Origin: Blastomyces gilchristii SLH14081
Taxonomy: Eukaryota > Ascomycota > Eurotiomycetes > Onygenales > Ajellomycetaceae
Reading direction: 5' to 3'
Assembly: GCF_000003855.2 (NCBI RefSeq)
Contig: NW_003101674.1
Span: forward strand, 858,734 to 922,733
DNA: 64,000 nucleotides
The notes below the pieces were generated by a model. It was not told the origin of the DNA, did not search any database, and worked only from the letters and a program-made list of their open reading frames with translations. Positions 36,074-48,193 of this stretch are shown here, in pieces (the stretch's first letter is position 1; every line of letters starts with the position of its first letter). The position numbers were made by a program, and so were the translations under genes.

Positions 36074-36099
36074 ATATATATATATATATATATATATAC
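36074..36099. repeat. TA dinucleotide microsatellite
   Basis: About twelve TA units in the distal upstream region of the flbC-like gene. No coding role. Confidence 0.85.
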
Positions 36100-37555
36100 A
36101 TAGTTATTCCGTAGTCAGTGGCTTCTTCTTCTAATGGGTTACGGACATCTGGAGTTGGAAAAGCCGACCCTTGGGACAGCGCTTGGAGCTTGATGGAGGA
36201 ACAACTTTAACTTCTTATTCTAAGGTTATTATTAGTACGGGCCACCAGGAGGAAGATGTGGCCCAGGAGTTTTTTGCTCGTGGACGGTACATGGTACATT
36301 ACATGTACCTGGCGGCGCATTTCCTGGATCTTAAAACCCAGCCAATTCGCGGCTTCGAGGATTGCGGGAGTGGAGTTGAGTTGGTCTGGCATTTCTTCTG
36401 TGATTTGATATGTCCCTGTCTGCTCCTCACAGTGCTTCCTCTCAACCCAGTTTTCCTTTGACATTTCTAGGCATTTATTGACTTGCTTGAAATCATAATA
36501 ATTAACTGTTGCTGCTGTTCTTGTTATTCCTGTATCTTGTTCTCCGTGATTTGGCTCAATCTTCGTATGCTCCAACTTACTGCAGTGCAAGCTCCACACC
36601 ATCTGGCATTTAATATTTGAATTCTCCTGATAGAAGTAGGAGTGGTAACTATGGTAAGTAATAAGTTAACTAGAACTAGTAATACCCAGCTGAGATCTCC
36701 TGGACCAATACAGTCTGTACTTACAAAGAGAGTACGGCATACAGAATACACGCAATCTTACATACCAACCCATACCCATCCATACGGCGGCCATACGGGC
36801 CAGCGATACATACCGCCCTATCTGCCAAGATGGGAACTGGGAACTGAATAACGCTAGGTACAAGTAACTACTTAAAACTATCTTTGCGGCGGCGTTGTGC
36901 CGTTGTACCTTGTAACTAACTAACTATCCTATCCTGCACAGAACTCCGTACGATCTGTCGACCTTGTGCTTCCTCTCGTCAACTCTGGCGATTTCTCTCC
37001 CTCACCTGTTTCTTCTTAACTGCGCCGATCCCCTTTTCCCCAGACCTTCGATCTGAACTCGCTTTTATATTTTTTTTGTTCCGCACTGTAACTACGCTGC
37101 GTACATCAGGAACCACACGAGCTGTCTGTCCCCCATTCCGGTCCTACATACCTGGGTACACTTCCTTGAACCCGGCTTCCTACATATACCTCCACACAGA
37201 CGGACAGGCATACTATACGTACGCACTGACTCTGTCGAGTCTTGCATATTCTGTCTGCAGTCCATACATATTGACATACACTCAAACCAACAACATACAT
37301 GAGCTAGATCTCTGCCTATCACGGAGAAATAGTCGGCTCAAAGCCTATTGAGGAGACGAGACCACCAGCAGCAGAAAAAGAAACAAGAGGAACAAAAAAA
37401 AAAAAAAAAAAGAAAGAAAGAAAGAAAAAGACTCAAACCGATCAATTGATCGACCATCTGACGTTCCCTCTTATTTTCTTGTCGTTCAGACCCGCCGATT
37501 TTCTGCATCTCGAACCCCTTGCCATTTTTAGCTATCACCACGCCCAACCTTCCCT

Positions 37556-38939
37556 ATGACTATGGTTATCGAAAACCAAAACCGCCAGTATGGCGGTGGG
37601 ATGGGTTACGACCATGCGTATCAGAGCCAAGTTCATCCCGGCACTCCCCAATTCAATGAAGCCTGGACAGCGCATTCGTCCGCTCATCCTCCGCAACCCA
37701 TCTACCCTACATCTCTTCCCGCAACTTCTGTCGCGATGCATCAGACTATAAAGCGCGAGGAAGTTTCTCGACCTACTGCTATCTCTATGCCATATACGAG
37801 CGTGCCGGTGCCTGCCCCATCAATGGCCCCGAGCAGCAACTACAGCCCTGCTCCTGCGTATGGCGGTCATGAGCAGATGATTGTTCTTCCCCAAGAGATT
37901 CCGCGGACAACTTTTGAACAGGCGCAAAGCTATACATCGCCGTCTCCAATAGCTCCATTCACTCCGGCTAACTATCCTCCCATGGAATATGCGCAATCCC
38001 TGCAGCAGCAGCAGCAGCAGCAACACCAACAGCAACACCATCACCAACACTCGAATGCGAGGAATATGCCCCAAGGGTTCGTCCATTGCTTCTTCCCCTT
38101 TCTTTGGATTTGTCCCATGATTCTAGCGTTTCACCAGATTGAACAGAAAAAAAAAAAAAAAAGAAAACATAAGGAAAAAATAGAGGATCTTCAGTGCGAT
38201 TTTGCTAACTTGATATTCAGCAACGAGGCTCCGTCGCAAACGGTCCAGTCACAACCGCCACCGCCGTCCACGTATGGCGATGCCCTGGATGCTAGTCGAG
38301 GAATGGTTGCGCTGAGCCAAGATCTGGCAACCCCGCGAAATATATATGCCCCTCAGAATGCCAGGGGACCTAGGGAAGCCTACGGGTTCCCAGCTGCACA
38401 TTCTTCAGCCTCATCGATCTCGTCTGCGGGCAATTATCCGTATTACAGTGCGTCAGTGGTCTCTGTCGATTCTTCCGTCACCGACTACAGCTCGACCACT
38501 TCAGAATCTTACGATGGCATGCCATCGCGAACCCTCCCTCGACCGTCCAGCCTCATGCATGGCTGCATATCCGGGCCTCAGTCAATGATGAGCCAGTTCA
38601 GCTCAAAAGTCCCATCCAACACGCAGAAGAAACACAAGTGTAAAGTCTGCGATAAGCGATTTACCCGACCTTCCTCCTTGCAGACCCACATGTACAGTCA
38701 CACAGGTGAAAAACGTGAGTCCAGTCCCAACCGATATATATATCTATTCGGAGGAGAAGCTTTCCAGATTTTTGCCATCAACAGGAGTACTGACATTGAT
38801 GCCACTCTGGCCAACAGCATTCCCCTGTGAATTCCCAGGCTGTGGGCGTCACTTCTCCGTGGTATCGAATCTTCGTCGACACAACAAAGTCCACAAGGGC
38901 GAAAAGGAGTCCGGCTCCCCTGAACAGCAAGAAGAATAA
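37556..38939 (+). CDS. flbC: C2H2 zinc-finger developmental regulator, FlbC-like
   Basis: Nuclear transcription factor with two C-terminal C2H2 fingers, like Aspergillus FlbC, an upstream activator of asexual development. Exons: 37556-38076, 38221-38714, 38818-38939, giving 378 residues. The N-terminal 300 residues are low-complexity, rich in Pro, Ser, Gln and Tyr, with a Gln/His tract (about 145-165) encoded by a CAG/CAC repeat. Finger 1 is HKCKVCDKRFTRPSSLQTHM (Cx2Cx12Hx3H) and finger 2 FPCEFPGCGRHFSVVSNLRR (Cx4Cx12Hx3H), joined by the linker HTGEKP. Intron 2 (GTGAGT...CAACAG) interrupts the linker; without its removal the second finger is lost to an early stop. Intron 1 (38077-38220, 144 nt) has GTTCGT, a GCTAAC branch and CAG and is stop-free. 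Two in-frame ATGs (37556 and 37562) could start the protein. Orthology to FlbC is inferred from the finger pair and tail (VHKGEK...). Confidence 0.85.
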
Positions 38940-41900
38940 AAATCCTCTTCTCCTTGCACCAAAATGGCCCCTCACTGCCGTTTGATGTTCTCTCGTCCGT
39001 CTTCTCTACAAAAGAAACTCCATCAACCTTCTTAACGACTTCTTCGCACGCGGCGTTGCTTCGATCAGGCATAACCCAAAGTGCGTGCGGAAAACCAACC
39101 TTGGTCTTCCTAATCCCTAATATTCCTTCTTTATTTCCCTCGCTCGACGATTATCCACCTTCTTCACATCGTCATATACGACTCTAGGTTGGGTTGCAAG
39201 ATTTTAATTTACCACTTTTCCTACTTCTACCCACACTCCATTTACTGCTTGTATTATATATATATTTTCTTTGCTATACTTTTGCTAGTTCTCTTCACCC
39301 GGCTCGAGTTGTGGGATTTCGAGTTTTCACGGCCGGAAATCAAAGATACCCCAGTGTGAGAAATTTTTCTTTTTTTTTTTTGTTCGGATGGCATAAGGTA
39401 GGGGAATTGCACCGGATTTGAGGGGGAAACACATATTCTTTTTTCCTATCTTTGGTGTGTTTGTGTCATGTCTTTTTTTTTGACGATAGAGGCGCTAGTT
39501 TTTTTTTTTTTTTTTTTTCCTTTTTTTGCTTCCTATACGTGGAATGGGACGACTTCATATTTTTATTCCTTTCGTTTCATTTGCTCAGTTTTATACATAC
39601 CCTCGCTAGACTAGGGCCGGTCGCTTCTCCGTGGATTTTCCATCTCCTTTTGTCCTGGCATATCGTATTGTTTCTGCATTTGGTTCTGCGTTTTTTCGCA
39701 CTTCTTTCTACCTCCGTATCACTTGTCTCCTTTTTTTCTCTTTCATTGATACCACAGTGTGGACCGATTGCCGTTCGTTGCTTCTTATCATGTCTTGCAT
39801 TTTCATTTTCTTTTCTTTTTCATTTTTTTTTTTTTTTTTTCATTTTCATTTTATTTTTCATTTGTTCATGCCTTGATGTTGATCATTTGTCTATTTTTCT
39901 ATTACAATTTGGAAAATTTTTCTTCTTATATTATTCCATTGCCACTATTCGCCCCTGGCTCTTGTTTGTTTTCGAGTTTTTGAGCTCCTGAATACTTTAG
40001 CTATTGTCCCATGTCTTTAATGCTTCCCTAGCCATTACCAGGATATGCCCGCTTCAGTCCCTTGCAGCTGTCGTCTGCGTGTTTTTATCACTGCCACCTA
40101 ACCATAGTGCCACTTGAGTAAGTGGCAATGTGTTGGATGAACCAGGGGTTTAAAGTTGGCTTATTATTTTCCACCCCTTACACTTGCGCTTTGCCCGCAA
40201 CGTCATTTGTAGATCAAATAATTTGCCGCTTGGTCTCTTTCCTATATTCCCCCTGCAGCACATTTATTGCATTGTCTTTTATCCTCTTATTATTTTATAA
40301 TTTCTTTCGCTCTTTTTATATATATCTATTAACTTTAATTGTCTAATCTCTATTATTAGTGGATATTATCTTACGTAACGTTCCTCTTCTGAACTAAGCT
40401 ACCTCTGTTGTTTCTGTTGGTTTCTTTTCCTTTTCTTTTGAACCGCCTCTCTGCACGAATTTCAAATGATGGGCGGTCTTTTTTCATGGTTGGCTCGCAA
40501 CTTTATTTAATAAACAAAAAAATAATCAAGAAACCCTTCTTCAAATGTGGTTATTGTTTTTTATGTATATCCCGTTTTCCAAGCCATTGTTTGGAAGCTT
40601 TTTTTTCGGTCCGCTGGAAGTTACCAGACCCGAGACAAACTCATAGTTCCGTTCTGAAGCGGCTTTCCTGAGGCCTGGCCTATCCTATCTCCCTTCGCCC
40701 CCTTCGCTTCCCTTTTCATAACCTTTTATTGAATCGGAATCGGGATAAATATGTGTGCTATGGGCTATGTCTAGATTCGCCACATTTGACTCGAGATCGA
40801 AAGGACAGGAAATATTAGTTCATCATTAAAACTAATTCATGCCATGAAAGGTGTTGAAATATGTGCTTTTTTAGCCTACTCTACTCACGACGAGTCCCTT
40901 CCACTCACTCGTATATAAAACTATATAACATAACATACACAAAAAAAAAAAAAAAAAAAAAAAAAAAAGCATGAGTAAAAAAATGACGACTTCTATCTCA
41001 CCTCTCCTCATCAATCAATGGCTGCGGCTTAAAAAAAGCCAACAATCAAAACAAAGTAATCCGTCCTCCACGGACCCTTGCCCCTCTCCGAAGAAAGCTC
41101 CCCCTCCCCCTTCGCCTTCGTCTTCGTCTTCGGCATGGCCCCCTACCGAAACCCCTCCTCCCAAGATTTCCTCTCCAACATTCACCCAAGAATTTTCTCT
41201 TCGTTCCAAGGCCGTACGCGCGTTCGCCCCGGAAGAGGTATAGTGGCCGCAGATCTCGAGAACAACACGATACGGAATAATAATAATAATAATAATGGCG
41301 AAAGCATGGGTAACTAATAACTAGCTGAACCCGAGAGAGCTGAAGGGCTGAATGAAACGCGAGGGAAAAGGACACGGAAAGAGATAACCTGGGTAACAAA
41401 AAGGAAAAATGGGGCTGGGGCTCTGTTCGCAAATCGGAGTGCGGACCGGGTCGTCCTCGTGAAGAGTGTTGTTGATTGTTGCGATGCGATTTTAAATACT
41501 ACAAGATGCAGAGTTGAGGGGAAAATACGCTTTTTGAAGAATGGGGATTTCTTTTCTCTCTCTCTCTCTCTTTTTTTTTTTTTTTTTTTTTTTTTGCCTG
41601 CAGTATTTATCACATTTCCTCTTTCCCCCCATTTATCATCACCTGTTCTTCTTGTTTCTCAGTTTGTATTCTGATTTTTTCTTTTTGTTGTCAAAATACA
41701 ATAATATACTTAAAAGTATCTATCTTTCCCATGTTGGAAGTTTGTCTGACATCCACTCATGCTCCATTTTGATTTTAACATTTAACCGTCCCAAGCATCT
41801 ATACGGAACGAACGTCTCTTCTCATCCCTTGTCATTCAGCATATGGTCTTCCTGAGCCTTCAAACCCCTATTGGAACAGTAACGTAGTCTTTTCACCCCT

Positions 41901-43869
41901 TCTTGAGCACTACAAAAGTAGCTGTAGTCAGGGGGGGGGGATTTTCCCTCTCATCATCACTTCGCCTGTTCCCCCCTCCCTTCCTGTCCGATTTATCTAC
42001 CTACGTATGTATGTACAGTACATGTATGTACTTTCTTCTTTATCCCCCTTAGATCTATTTATGTTCCTGGATGCACACCGAGACCCGTCCGGTTATGCCA
42101 GGGCCCTTTTGTTCTTTTACTTTCACTTTTATTTTTCTCCCAGAGAATATAAGTTGGAACAATTCCTGTACGTTTCGTGGCAGTTTTTAAGCATTTTAAT
42201 TCTTGCAATTTTATTTTATTTTTAATTTTTGTTCGGTCCTGCAGCGGACGGGGAAGAAAATTTTGGCAGAAATATTCTACCAGGTAGGTCATAACATAAC
42301 ATTGGGAGACAGTTTATATTCATGAACAGGTGCTCTGATGAAATATACCCGGAAGACTGATACACAATCTATAGCGTAGAGCCACGCATATTTGTACTAC
42401 AGGTAGGTAACAACTGAACAAAGGCTTAATAGTGTAACTATTGCAGGACCCCATATTCAATCAGGGATGGATGCCACATCCATCCAGGTACGAAATGGAA
42501 TCGATAAGATTGATAAGGGCATAGCCGAAAGTTTCCTCTCCTTGACAAATCGGGCCGAGCCTTGATCCGAGTTTTGCGGGATCGGCTTGCACGTATTTTT
42601 TTTTATACTCTTTTAAGTTTTATCAATTTCTGGATTTTTCGCTGAGAGTTAACTATGGAGCAGCTCTGAATATCCCATAGTTACCAGTTTTGCCTTCGTT
42701 GATGAGCTGACTCTCTGACCTGATTGGCAGCGACCCCTGGTTTTCTTTCGATGAATCCGCAAGGTCCCTGGATCATTTCTCGTAAATAATGTTGGGAATT
42801 GAATTTCAGGAGGCTAGCGAGCTGCTTGGTCAGTGCTGTAACCCCGCAATCTGGAGTTGACACAGTGACTGGTTGAATGAGAGTGTTAAAGACGCTCTGC
42901 CAGATGAGCTAAGTAGCCTTTCTGCGTGTCATTGAACTATTGAACGACTGTTTAGACGGCGAGATCAGCTCAATATTTCAATCTTTGGTGTGCAATTGGT
43001 ACGGAAGGGTTGCCCTCTGTGCGGCAGACTTGTTCACAATAAAGTGTATCAGAAATAATATCGATTGAAACTCGGAGCATGAAGTAGCGTAGTACAGACA
43101 TTTTTCGTCATGTGGCAGGCCACCGCACAGCACAGAGACTGGTGGGATAATAAATGTGTTACCGGGCTACTGCCGACGTTGCGTGGTAATTAGCCTTTCG
43201 GTGGACGGCTGTTGGCTTGGGAAATTGGAGAACATATCCAATAATATCGCTGGTAAGTTAACTGGTAACTAACTGATGCGGAGCGCCAAAACTTTTGATC
43301 ATACTACTTTTTGCAGGCGAGCGTTCCAACCCCTCCTAGAGGGCCGGGATTGGATCGCCGTTCAATGTTATGCGAGAAGTTGCCAGAGTTCGTTGGGCAG
43401 AGAACATTCAAAAAACAGCAAAGGGAAAAAGAGGAAAAAACAATAAGTTACTCCTGTCGCGGATGAAGCTGAGCTGCAAGCAAGGTGCCTGAACATCTCG
43501 AAATCCCTCTGAGCCGCGGATGTCCACATAGCGCTACTACTACCTCGAAAACCCAAGGCCACCTCGAAAGCTAGAAATCTGGGGAGAGAAAGGACCCGTT
43601 GGTTGGAAGGAAGAAATAATGCAGACGGATCCAGGTTCTACTTGAGTAGTCGCAGTCCGTTCTTACGCAGTTAACTCTCCTCTGGTTGACTGTGCATGAA
43701 ACCCGCTTGGCCAATTGCCTAGCCCTCTATAATGGCGTCCGGCTCACAACCAAGAAGCCTGTTGATAGCGTGCTTGGGTACGTTGTGGTTGGGCGAAAGT
43801 CGTCTTGGGGTAGCAGGCAGAATCAGACTCTGCATTGCTCTAACCTGAAAGCGCGGCATCGCAGATCGC
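38940..43869. other. T-rich gene-poor region between the two transcription-factor genes
   Basis: 4.9 kb with no well-supported gene. The first 2 kb is extremely pyrimidine-rich, with T tracts at 39499-39518 and 39824-39840, and probably includes the flbC-like 3' UTR. A28 lies at 40941-40968 and a CT plus T tract at about 41557-41595. One 90-codon open frame (40971-41243) is listed separately with low confidence. A short inverted repeat (AACTATGG / CCCATAGTT, about 42652-42681) is present. Confidence 0.5.
40971..41243 (+). CDS. Possible small protein (90 codons), weak evidence
   Basis: An ATG-started frame of 90 codons just after A28, with start region MSKKMTTSISPLLINQWLRL. It continues into a Pro/Ser-rich segment and ends EFSLRSKAVRAFAPEEV. 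The last third has codon choice resembling that of the real genes here, but the middle is a simple Pro/Ser repeat and the opposite strand is also open. I do not recognise a family. It could be the first exon of a longer gene (GTATAG follows GAAGAG at the end) or chance. Low confidence. Confidence 0.2.
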   Translation: MSKKMTTSISPLLINQWLRLKKSQQSKQSNPSSTDPCPSPKKAPPPPSPSSSSSAWPPTETPPPKISSPTFTQEFSLRSKAVRAFAPEEV

Positions 43870-46800
43870 ATGGGCGGGATGATGATGGACTTGGGACTTG
43901 GAAACTCATCATCTGCTCAGCCATCCCAACAGCTTCAACCGTCCTCTTCTCGCCAGCAAACTCGCACCATGGATTCCTCACAGCGTCCGCGGAAGCGGGC
44001 TCGGATGGCCTGTACCTGGTGTCATGAACGCAAAGTTCGCTGTGATGTCTCTATTCATGGAAGTCCCTGTACAAACTGCCGGCTCGATGGCCATGAATGT
44101 ACTATCCGGTCGAGTGCTTGTAGAGGGTAAGTAGAGTGATCGAGCTCCTCCCAACCTCCAACGTGAGTCCGAAGATGCAGGGCTGTCTGGATTTATCAAG
44201 CCCCATCGTGTTATATTTTACCCCAGATTTGTGTTTTCAGGGCTTTAATATTGTCATGATCTAATAATCTTTGCAGCCGTGGTGTCCGAACTCAGCTCCA
44301 ATGGCCCGAGCCGCATTCTCAAAATGGTACTCTTGTGCATAAATCGGACCCGGTCAGTAGAATGGTCAGTAGAATGGGGCCAATGGAAAGTATTTTAGCG
44401 AGACCGACTTTCCCTCAATATATTGATCCTCCTCGGCAACCTCCCTTCTTTGGTGGGATGTGGGGAGAACGTAAGTAGTGCTGGTGTCCGTTTGTTTCTG
44501 GGTTACACTGTTCGATGTGATATAGTCACTAACGAGGCTGACAATCTCCAGAAGAAACCCAGTTCGAGATGTTAAGGTCGATGAATTCTCACCTTCCTAG
44601 AACCATCCTCCCTTTTTCGTTAGATAGTCCAAATGGAGATTCAAATGTCATATTTTCCTTCTACCGTTTCATTGAGCTTCGCGATCTCCACACTTTACCA
44701 ACTGAAGATGTCAAATTTCTGGAAATGAAAGGCTGTCTTCATGTACCCTCGGGGCCAATCCTGGATGAATTCGTCCGTCAATATTTTCTACATGTCCATC
44801 CTTGCCTACCAGTATTGAACGAGGCAGATTTTTGGAGTATGTATGCAAATCGAAATGATGGGATAAAGAAGCCACGAGCTATATCATTGTTCATCGTGCA
44901 GGCAATGTTCTTTGCGAGCTGTGCAGTAAGCTTTTCTTGCCCTAACTTTTATATTGTCTCTATCAAACGTCAAAATCTTGCTAATCATTCCCGTGCAGTT
45001 TGTTCCGCCAAGTGTCATCAAATCTGCTGGATTCGTGGATAGCCGCATAGCCCGCAATACTTTATACCGGAGAGCAAAGGTAAGTTATTGCTTACCATTG
45101 CCAAAGCTGCTCAACAAAGGGAGACTAACGAGTTCCGTATAGCTTCTTTTTGATCTAAATGCGGAGAACGACGTTTTAGCAAAGGCACAGGGTGCGATTC
45201 TCCTCACCTACCAGAGCTCGTCCATCGATTTCCACGCCGGGAGCCTGTGGCTCACAACTGCTATCCAACATGCCATTCTTTACGGCGCGCATTCATATAA
45301 TAGCAAATCAAACGTTACCGATCCTCACAGGGGGACAAAGAAACGACTGTGGTGGTCAATCCTACTCCGCGACAGAATTTTGCCCCTAGGGCTACGCCGG
45401 TACCCTCAGATCACACCTCAACATTTTGATCTGTCTCTTGACTGCATGGCTGAAGAGGATCTCCAAGACGAGATCCAGAAGTCCGAGGTATACAATGCGG
45501 AAACCAAGCGCATTCTTGCAAATGTTTTACGCGTCCAGTGCCAGCTAGCTATTGTGCTAACCAGGGTTATAATGATTGTCTATGCGCCTAATGGGTTCTC
45601 GCAACCCAAATCGATGACGGAGAAGGAATTTATGAAGTCACTCAGAGAGATAGAAGACATTAGAGCTACCCTAACTCAATGGGCGAATGAGGCGAAAGCC
45701 GCCTTTGGTTCTATCTTTGCCTCGGATGACGTTCATGAATCTGTCACCCTTTACTCGAATTTGACATTCATGTACTATCAGTGAGTGCCCCTATGGTTAT
45801 AGACGTTTGACTATTGATTCTCGTCGAGCCATGCTTACAGTCATATAATCAGCACCGCCCGCGTCGCCCTATGTCACAATCAGGCCCTTACCATTGAGAT
45901 ACATCAAAGGTTTATCGCCGAGACTTACAGTAAACTTCTAGAGGGACTTAAGGATGAACTGGAAGATGCGGCATTAAGTATCACGAGAAGCGTTAAACGA
46001 CTACTCATGCGTGGAGTGGCGCGACATCTTCCCATCAGCGCGTATGTTTGATTCCCGTGTCACCTTTTTAATTCCATTTCAGTGAAGAGAGTCTATTTAC
46101 ATGAAATAGACCTATGGCTAACGATTCGATTGACTTTTAAAGCATCGCATACACTGCTTTACCTCTAGTCCTAAATGCACTTGACGTTAAGCTATCTGGA
46201 ACCACATCCCAATCCGCAACACGCAAACGGCGCTTGAGCTACTATGCGGAGGTCATGCAACTATATCGAAACAGGTATGACGGCACAGATTACGTCGCTC
46301 TCCTCATTCAGGAAGTCCTTAGATTTGTGGAGAAACAAAACTTCCTCATATCCTTCCAGCCGGACGAATCATCAAGTATCATGTCAAGCCCGAACAGCAG
46401 CAGAGATAACGGAAAAGAGGACACGAACAAATCGAGCCCAGTAACTGAGACATCTAACGGACCTGCCGCATCTAACAAACGCACAAAGAGCTGGTCTGAA
46501 GTCTTCATTCGACAGCCACGCTTCTACCTCAGGCTCTCATTGTCAATTGACTTCGCTTTTGCAAGAGGGCAATACCCTCGAGATACAGACTTACCTGCAC
46601 TCGTCCGTGAGCTTCACCTTAGAAAAGATAGCGATCAGGCAATCGAGACTATGCAACCCAACATACCAGTGGAAGTTCGGCTGAAAAGTCTGCCACCACT
46701 AACGAAATCCCAGCCGCAGCCTCCAAATCAGCAGGAACAGGAACAGGAACCGCAACAACCAGGAGATCAGTTCACTGTTCAGGATGCAGACGTATACTAT

Positions 46801-47160
46801 GGGGTTGACGGCATGACTGAAGTCCCCAACCCGGAACAACAACAGGAGCAGCAGCCACAGCAATCTCACCAGATCCTAGTCTCCCATCCACCACCAGCGG
46901 ATCATAACCTAGCTCCTCAACTAACAACCGATCAATTGCTCTTCAACAACTCCACGCCTTCACCGGTGAACCTACGCGAGGTAAACCTTGACTTTCTAGA
47001 TCTGGAAAGTCCGCTACTTGATAGCCTTAATGGCGGTGTTGAGCTTGGAGTCCGGGCTGACGACAGTGGGGAGGATGGTGATTTTACCTTTGGAAAGGTT
47101 GGTTCGTCCTATTGGGTCGACGGTATACTTGAGGAGATTATAACTAGGGTGCATACATGA
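43870..47160 (+). CDS. Zn2Cys6 transcription factor, cutinase-factor (CTF1/Far)-like
   Basis: Fungal-specific transcriptional regulator. Exons: 43870-44126, 44277-44470, 44552-44925, 44999-45079, 45143-45780, 45841-46041, 46143-47160; phases join to 920 residues. The zinc cluster is exact: CX2CX6CX8CX2CX6C (ACTWCHERKVRC ... SPCTNCRLDGHEC, about residues 47-78), preceded by a basic stretch. The middle region is a Fungal_trans domain: FVRQYFLHVHPCLPVLNEAD, YQSSSIDFHAGSLWLTTAIQ, KRLWWSILLRDRILPLGLRR. The segment IAYTALPLVLNALDVKLS and the domain order recall the CTF1-alpha/beta and FarA/FarB family, regulators of fatty-acid or cutin use; this subfamily call is inferred. The C-terminal part is Gln/Pro-rich (about 790-850), a likely activation region. 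Intron 5 has two in-frame acceptors 12 nt apart (ending 45840 or 45852). The start could also be an internal ATG nearer the cluster. Confidence 0.85.
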
Positions 47161-48193
47161 TTATCAGAAAAGAAATAATGAAACGAAAAATTTGAAACGA
47201 AAAGATCATTTGTCAGCGTTCTTTGTTTAGTTATTGGAGTTCCTTGATGCTTGATGGAGGGCATGGCACAAGGGTTTGAACCACCGAAGTAGCTGGGTGT
47301 AATATTGGTGGCAGATTGGCAATCCAAATGTTAATTGGGCAGCGCGCTTTCTCCTTATAAATTAACATTTCATCTAGGATCAGCAAAGGAACGTGTTCAG
47401 TAGTTCCGAGCAGAATCTATATTAAACGCTTTACCGTTTCATGCCCTGGCTGGTCTAGAGGCTATTTATTTGAGATCAGTTTTTATTTTTTATTTTTTAT
47501 TTTTATTTTAATTTTTAATTTTTAATTTTTTAATTTTTAATTTTTTGTATTCTTTCACTTTGATTATCTAATTGACGATTTCAGTGAGATCCGTGGAATA
47601 TTACCTTCTACAGACACGGCAAGCTTCCCGCAGCGACATATTAGCTGTTGTGTTTGTCGAAAGTGTGTTGGATTGCCACTGTGATTTTGGAACACAAGGA
47701 AATTCACTTCGGAAGAAGGGGAGCGAAAAACTATGGCTAGTGATTAAAGATACGGGATATATTTCTAACGCCTGCTACAAAACTACGCAAGTGGTTGGGC
47801 TATGAGAGGACAGCAATTATCAAACAGACCAAGGGCATATGTGCGGAGAGAAGCTCCGCGTAGATTAAAAACACTTCGGAAAAGAACACGAAACAAAAAA
47901 GGAAGAGTCTATCATATCATCATCACGATCAACGCGGCAAGATTCGATATATCGTCAAATGAAACCAAATAAGTAAGAAATAACTGTGCAGTAAGCTGAT
48001 CAGAGACATTGTGGGTATGCGGACAAATATTAAGGCTAGGGAGGGATATCGTAGGTGCAGGTGGAACTTCAAGATCTAGATTTTGCTGGGAAGCACGTTT
48101 GCGAAAGGGAATCCGGCGAAGATTTTGCGAAGGTCACGGTGCTGCAGAAAAGTGATTACTAGCGAAGTATAGAGTTGGGCGATGTTGCGATGC
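47161..48193. other. Convergent intergenic region between the Zn2Cys6 gene and sec9
   Basis: About 1 kb between two converging gene ends, with no recognisable gene. A low-complexity tract of TTTTTATT/AATTTTT units spans about 47478-47546. The small frame at 47572-47805 has no motif and no plausible ATG context. Confidence 0.5.

Larger units (their letters stand above)
25604..37555. other. 12-kb gene-poor region upstream of the flbC-like gene
   Basis: No protein gene is supported in almost 12 kb. The longest open frames (27627-28259 minus, 29087-29548 plus, 34427-34966 plus) have no recognisable domain and change character along their length. The DNA is dense in simple repeats: a C run near 27171-27183, A/AAAAG tracts at 32214-32270, GGTGA repeats near 33145-33170, A37 at 33620-33656, A28 at 35344-35371, GTC triplets near 35813-35846 and TA repeats near 36074-36099. 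It also holds most TACGGAGTA motifs of the window. The part nearest 37556 is likely the flbC-like promoter and leader; distal regulatory DNA or long noncoding RNA is possible but unproven. Confidence 0.5.

Noticed and set aside
38715..38830. Continuation of the flbC-like open frame to a stop at 38830
   Set aside because: It lies in intron 2; removal restores the second zinc finger, which is the conserved ending.
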